A stretch of DNA of 7,537 bases, taken from Polyangiaceae bacterium. Its GTDB lineage: Bacteria; Myxococcota; Polyangia; Polyangiales; Polyangiaceae. The notes under the pieces were generated by a model. That model did not search any database and was not told where the DNA came from. It saw only the letters and a list, made by a program, of their open reading frames with translations. Made by a program: the position numbers and the translations under genes. Position 1 is the first letter of the stretch, and every line of letters starts with the position of its first letter. The stretch spans positions 1-7,537 of the forward strand of contig JAICTU010000451.1 of the NCBI GenBank assembly GCA_025936205.1, written 5' to 3'. Positions 6,062 through 7,537 of the stretch are shown here, one piece after another.

Positions 6062-6076
6062 GGGGAATAATGTGAC
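6062..6076 (+). repeat. Diverged fourth copy of the 15-nt motif
   Basis: GGGGAATAATGTGAC matches GGGGAATTATGGTAC (5943-5957) at 12 of 15 positions in the same orientation. It lies 91 bp upstream of the histidine kinase start and just before a sigma-54-like sequence. The similarity is seen directly; a shared function is inferred. Confidence 0.4.
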
Positions 6077-6078
6077 TC

Positions 6079-6093
6079 CGGCACGACTCTTGG
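6079..6093 (+). promoter_or_regulatory. Weak sigma-54-like sequence upstream of histidine kinase
   Basis: CGGCACGACTCTTGG resembles TGGCAC-N5-TTGC, matching GGCAC and TTG with exact spacing. It lacks the first T and, more seriously, the C of the -12 GC. It is in the right place and orientation for the histidine kinase gene. The lost -12 base makes activity doubtful. Confidence 0.18.
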
Positions 6094-6166
6094 AAGCAGC
6101 GGAAGGCGGCAGTAGCGGCCGGGCGCGGACCATCCCCGTTCCCCCTTCCTCCTGCCCTGGCTCGCC

Positions 6167-7537
6167 ATGAAGCTCGCGCTCCGTTTTCTGCTCTTCGCGC
6201 TGCTCGGGATCCTGCTGGTCGTCGCGGCCAGCACGGCGCTCGAGGTCCGCCGAGAGCTCGATGTCTTCGACACGGATTTGCAGCGCGATCACCGCGTGCT
6301 GGCGCGCTCGCTCGCGCCCGCCTTCCTGATCTCCTGGGAGCAAGACGGTCAGCGAGCAGCGGAGAGCCTGCTCGCCCGGGTCAATCTCAGCGAGGGGCTG
6401 CTGCACTCGCGCTGGATCCCGGCAGGCAGCCCCGACGCGCCCGGCCCGGCGCTGCCACACGACCCCGATGGCTTGGTGCAGGTCGTGCAGAGCAGCCAGA
6501 CCAAGTCGGAGATGGTCAGCTATGCGCCGGTCCCCGGCGTGCCGGGCGGCGGCTTCATCGAGATCAGGGAGTCGCTCGCGCCGCGCGAGCAATACGTGAC
6601 CGAGTCGGTGGTGCGAGCCGTCGCTGGTGGCGTCGGCATCCTGGTCTGGTGTGCGACGAGCTATCTGCTGCTGGGGTTCCTGCTCGTGCTGAAGCCAGTG
6701 CGCGCGCTGGTCGCCCAGGCCCGCCGCATCGGCAACGGCCAGTTCGGCACACGCTGCGCCGCAGGCCGGTCCGACGAGCTCGGCGAGCTGGCGCGCGAGA
6801 TGAATCACATGGCAGGGCTGCTGGAGCAGCATCAGGCGGAGCTCGATCGCGAGACCACCGCCCGCCTTCAGGCACTCAACCAGCTGCGCCATGCCGATCG
6901 TCTGGCTACGGCGGGCAAGCTCGCTTCGGGTATCGCCCACGAGCTGGGCACGCCGCTGAACGTGGTGATGGGCAGGGCCAAGCTGATCCGCAACGACAAA
7001 CAGGTGCGCGAAGAAGCGCGCCGCAACGGGCAGATCATCGAAGATCAGGCCGCGCGCATGACGGCCATCATCCGCCAGCTGCTCGATTTTGCGCGCGCCA
7101 GAGAGTCCAAGCGCGCGCAGGCCAACGCGCGCGAGCTGGTCGAGCGCGTGGTCCGGCTGCTGCAGCCCATGGCTGAAAAGCAGAACAGCGTGCTCGCCTT
7201 TGGGCAGCTGGAGATCGACGCGCGCATCGACGTGGACGCCGGGCAGCTGGAACAAGTGCTGACCAACCTGACCGTCAACGCGCTCCAGGCGCTGCAGACC
7301 GGCGGGCTGGTGAGGTTCGCAGTGTACTTCCGCGAGACGCCCCTGAAGGACGACGGCAGCGGCGGCAGGTATGTCGTGATCGAGGTGGACGACAGCGGGC
7401 CCGGCATGGCGCCGCAGGTCATGGCTCGGGTCTTCGAGCCATTCTTCACCACCAAAGAGGTGGGAGAAGGCACCGGGCTCGGGCTCTCGGTCGCGTACGG
7501 CATCGTGCAAGAGCATGGCGGCTTCTTCACCGTGGAC
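6167..7537 (+). CDS. Membrane sensor histidine kinase, 3' end beyond window
   Basis: The 457 residues visible form a two-component sensor kinase that autophosphorylates on His and passes phosphate to a receiver. The order is: TM1 (about 4-24), an extracytoplasmic region of about 125 residues with no recognised fold, TM2 (about 151-174), a HAMP linker (about 173-222), HisKA with H258 in [11 protein letters not shown], and a HATPase domain. The HATPase shows the N-box NLTVNA (367-372), DDSGPGM (408-414), FEPFFTTK (423-430) and the G2 loop GEGTGLGLS (433-441). The frame is open to the last base, so only a short C-terminus is missing. The ATG at 6167 is chosen because TM1 follows at once; no Shine-Dalgarno sequence precedes it. 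The H-box type is like that of NtrB-related kinases, often followed by an NtrC-type regulator, which may lie beyond the edge. The divergent receiver at 5218-5616 is another possible partner. Confidence 0.93.
   Translation, partial: MKLALRFLLFALLGILLVVAASTALEVRRELDVFDTDLQRDHRVLARSLAPAFLISWEQDGQRAAESLLARVNLSEGLLHSRWIPAGSPDAPGPALPHDPDGLVQVVQSSQTKSEMVSYAPVPGVPGGGFIEIRESLAPREQYVTESVVRAVAGGVGILVWCATSYLLLGFLLVLKPVRALVAQARRIGNGQFGTRCAAGRSDELGELAREMNHMAGLLEQHQAELDRETTARLQALNQLRHADRLATAGKLASGIAHELGTPLNVVMGRAKLIRNDKQVREEARRNGQIIEDQAARMTAIIRQLLDFARARESKRAQANARELVERVVRLLQPMAEKQNSVLAFGQLEIDARIDVDAGQLEQVLTNLTVNALQALQTGGLVRFAVYFRETPLKDDGSGGRYVVIEVDDSGPGMAPQVMARVFEPFFTTKEVGEGTGLGLSVAYGIVQEHGGFFTVD

Larger units (their letters stand above)
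5828..6166. other. Divergent intergenic region (339 nt)
   Basis: No gene is supported here. From the - strand gene outward it holds a ribosome site and leader hairpin (5838-5876), a GC-rich stretch, a relatively AT-rich island (about 5943-6003) with repeats, a small inverted repeat (6004-6018), a fourth motif copy (6062-6076) and a weak sigma-54-like sequence (6079-6093). Promoters for both the small secreted gene and the histidine kinase must lie here or further out. TACAAT (5955-5960, +) and CATAAT (5954-5949, -) are -10-like, but neither has a convincing -35 at normal spacing. Confidence 0.6.

Noticed and set aside
5631..6170. 179-aa + strand frame with a hydrophobic N-terminus
   Set aside because: The apparent signal sequence is the antisense of the Lys/Ser tail of the small secreted gene. 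No ribosome site is seen, and it runs through the repeat region.
5873..7516. 547-aa open frame on the - strand
   Set aside because: It is antisense to the histidine kinase, whose H, N, G1, F and G2 boxes are all present on the + strand. Its product has no domain.

Overview
The window looks like chromosomal DNA from a high-GC, signalling-rich bacterium, most likely a myxobacterium of the Polyangia type (phylum Myxococcota). This is inferred from four things: two eukaryotic-like Ser/Thr protein kinases within 4 kb, a secreted TPR/PEGA-like protein with two C-terminal membrane spans, a histidine kinase with an [12 protein letters not shown] H-box, and a very GC-rich third codon position throughout. 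No rRNA, tRNA, CRISPR array or intact transposase was seen.

Left part (1-2342, + strand): after a terminator-like hairpin from an upstream unit and a short palindrome, a soluble Ser/Thr kinase (100-1122) overlaps by an ATGA junction with an M50-family intramembrane (site-2-type) metalloprotease carrying a C-terminal TPR-like region (1119-2342). The two form a translationally coupled kinase-protease pair.

Middle part (2343-5176, + strand): a 248-nt gap with a good sigma-54-like -24/-12 sequence precedes a second Ser/Thr kinase (2591-4126), which has one transmembrane span and an Ala/Pro/Lys-rich outer tail. Four bases later begins a secreted TPR/PEGA-like protein (4131-5144). A strong hairpin starts one base after its stop codon and closes the unit.

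Right part (5177-7537): on the - strand a two-gene unit encodes a very small secreted Lys/Ser-rich protein (5618-5827) and a stand-alone response-regulator receiver (5218-5616). Divergent from it, on the + strand, a membrane sensor histidine kinase (6167 to the window edge, incomplete) begins. The 339-nt divergent region holds a relatively AT-rich island with four copies of a 15-nt GGGGAAwTwTGGTrC-like motif in both orientations. This could be an operator array or the remnant of insertion-sequence ends.

Taken together this is a signal-transduction neighbourhood. It has two kinase-plus-partner units (kinase/intramembrane protease and kinase/periplasmic TPR protein) followed by two-component parts. 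Enzyme families are well supported by motifs. Physiological roles and cross-talk are inference.
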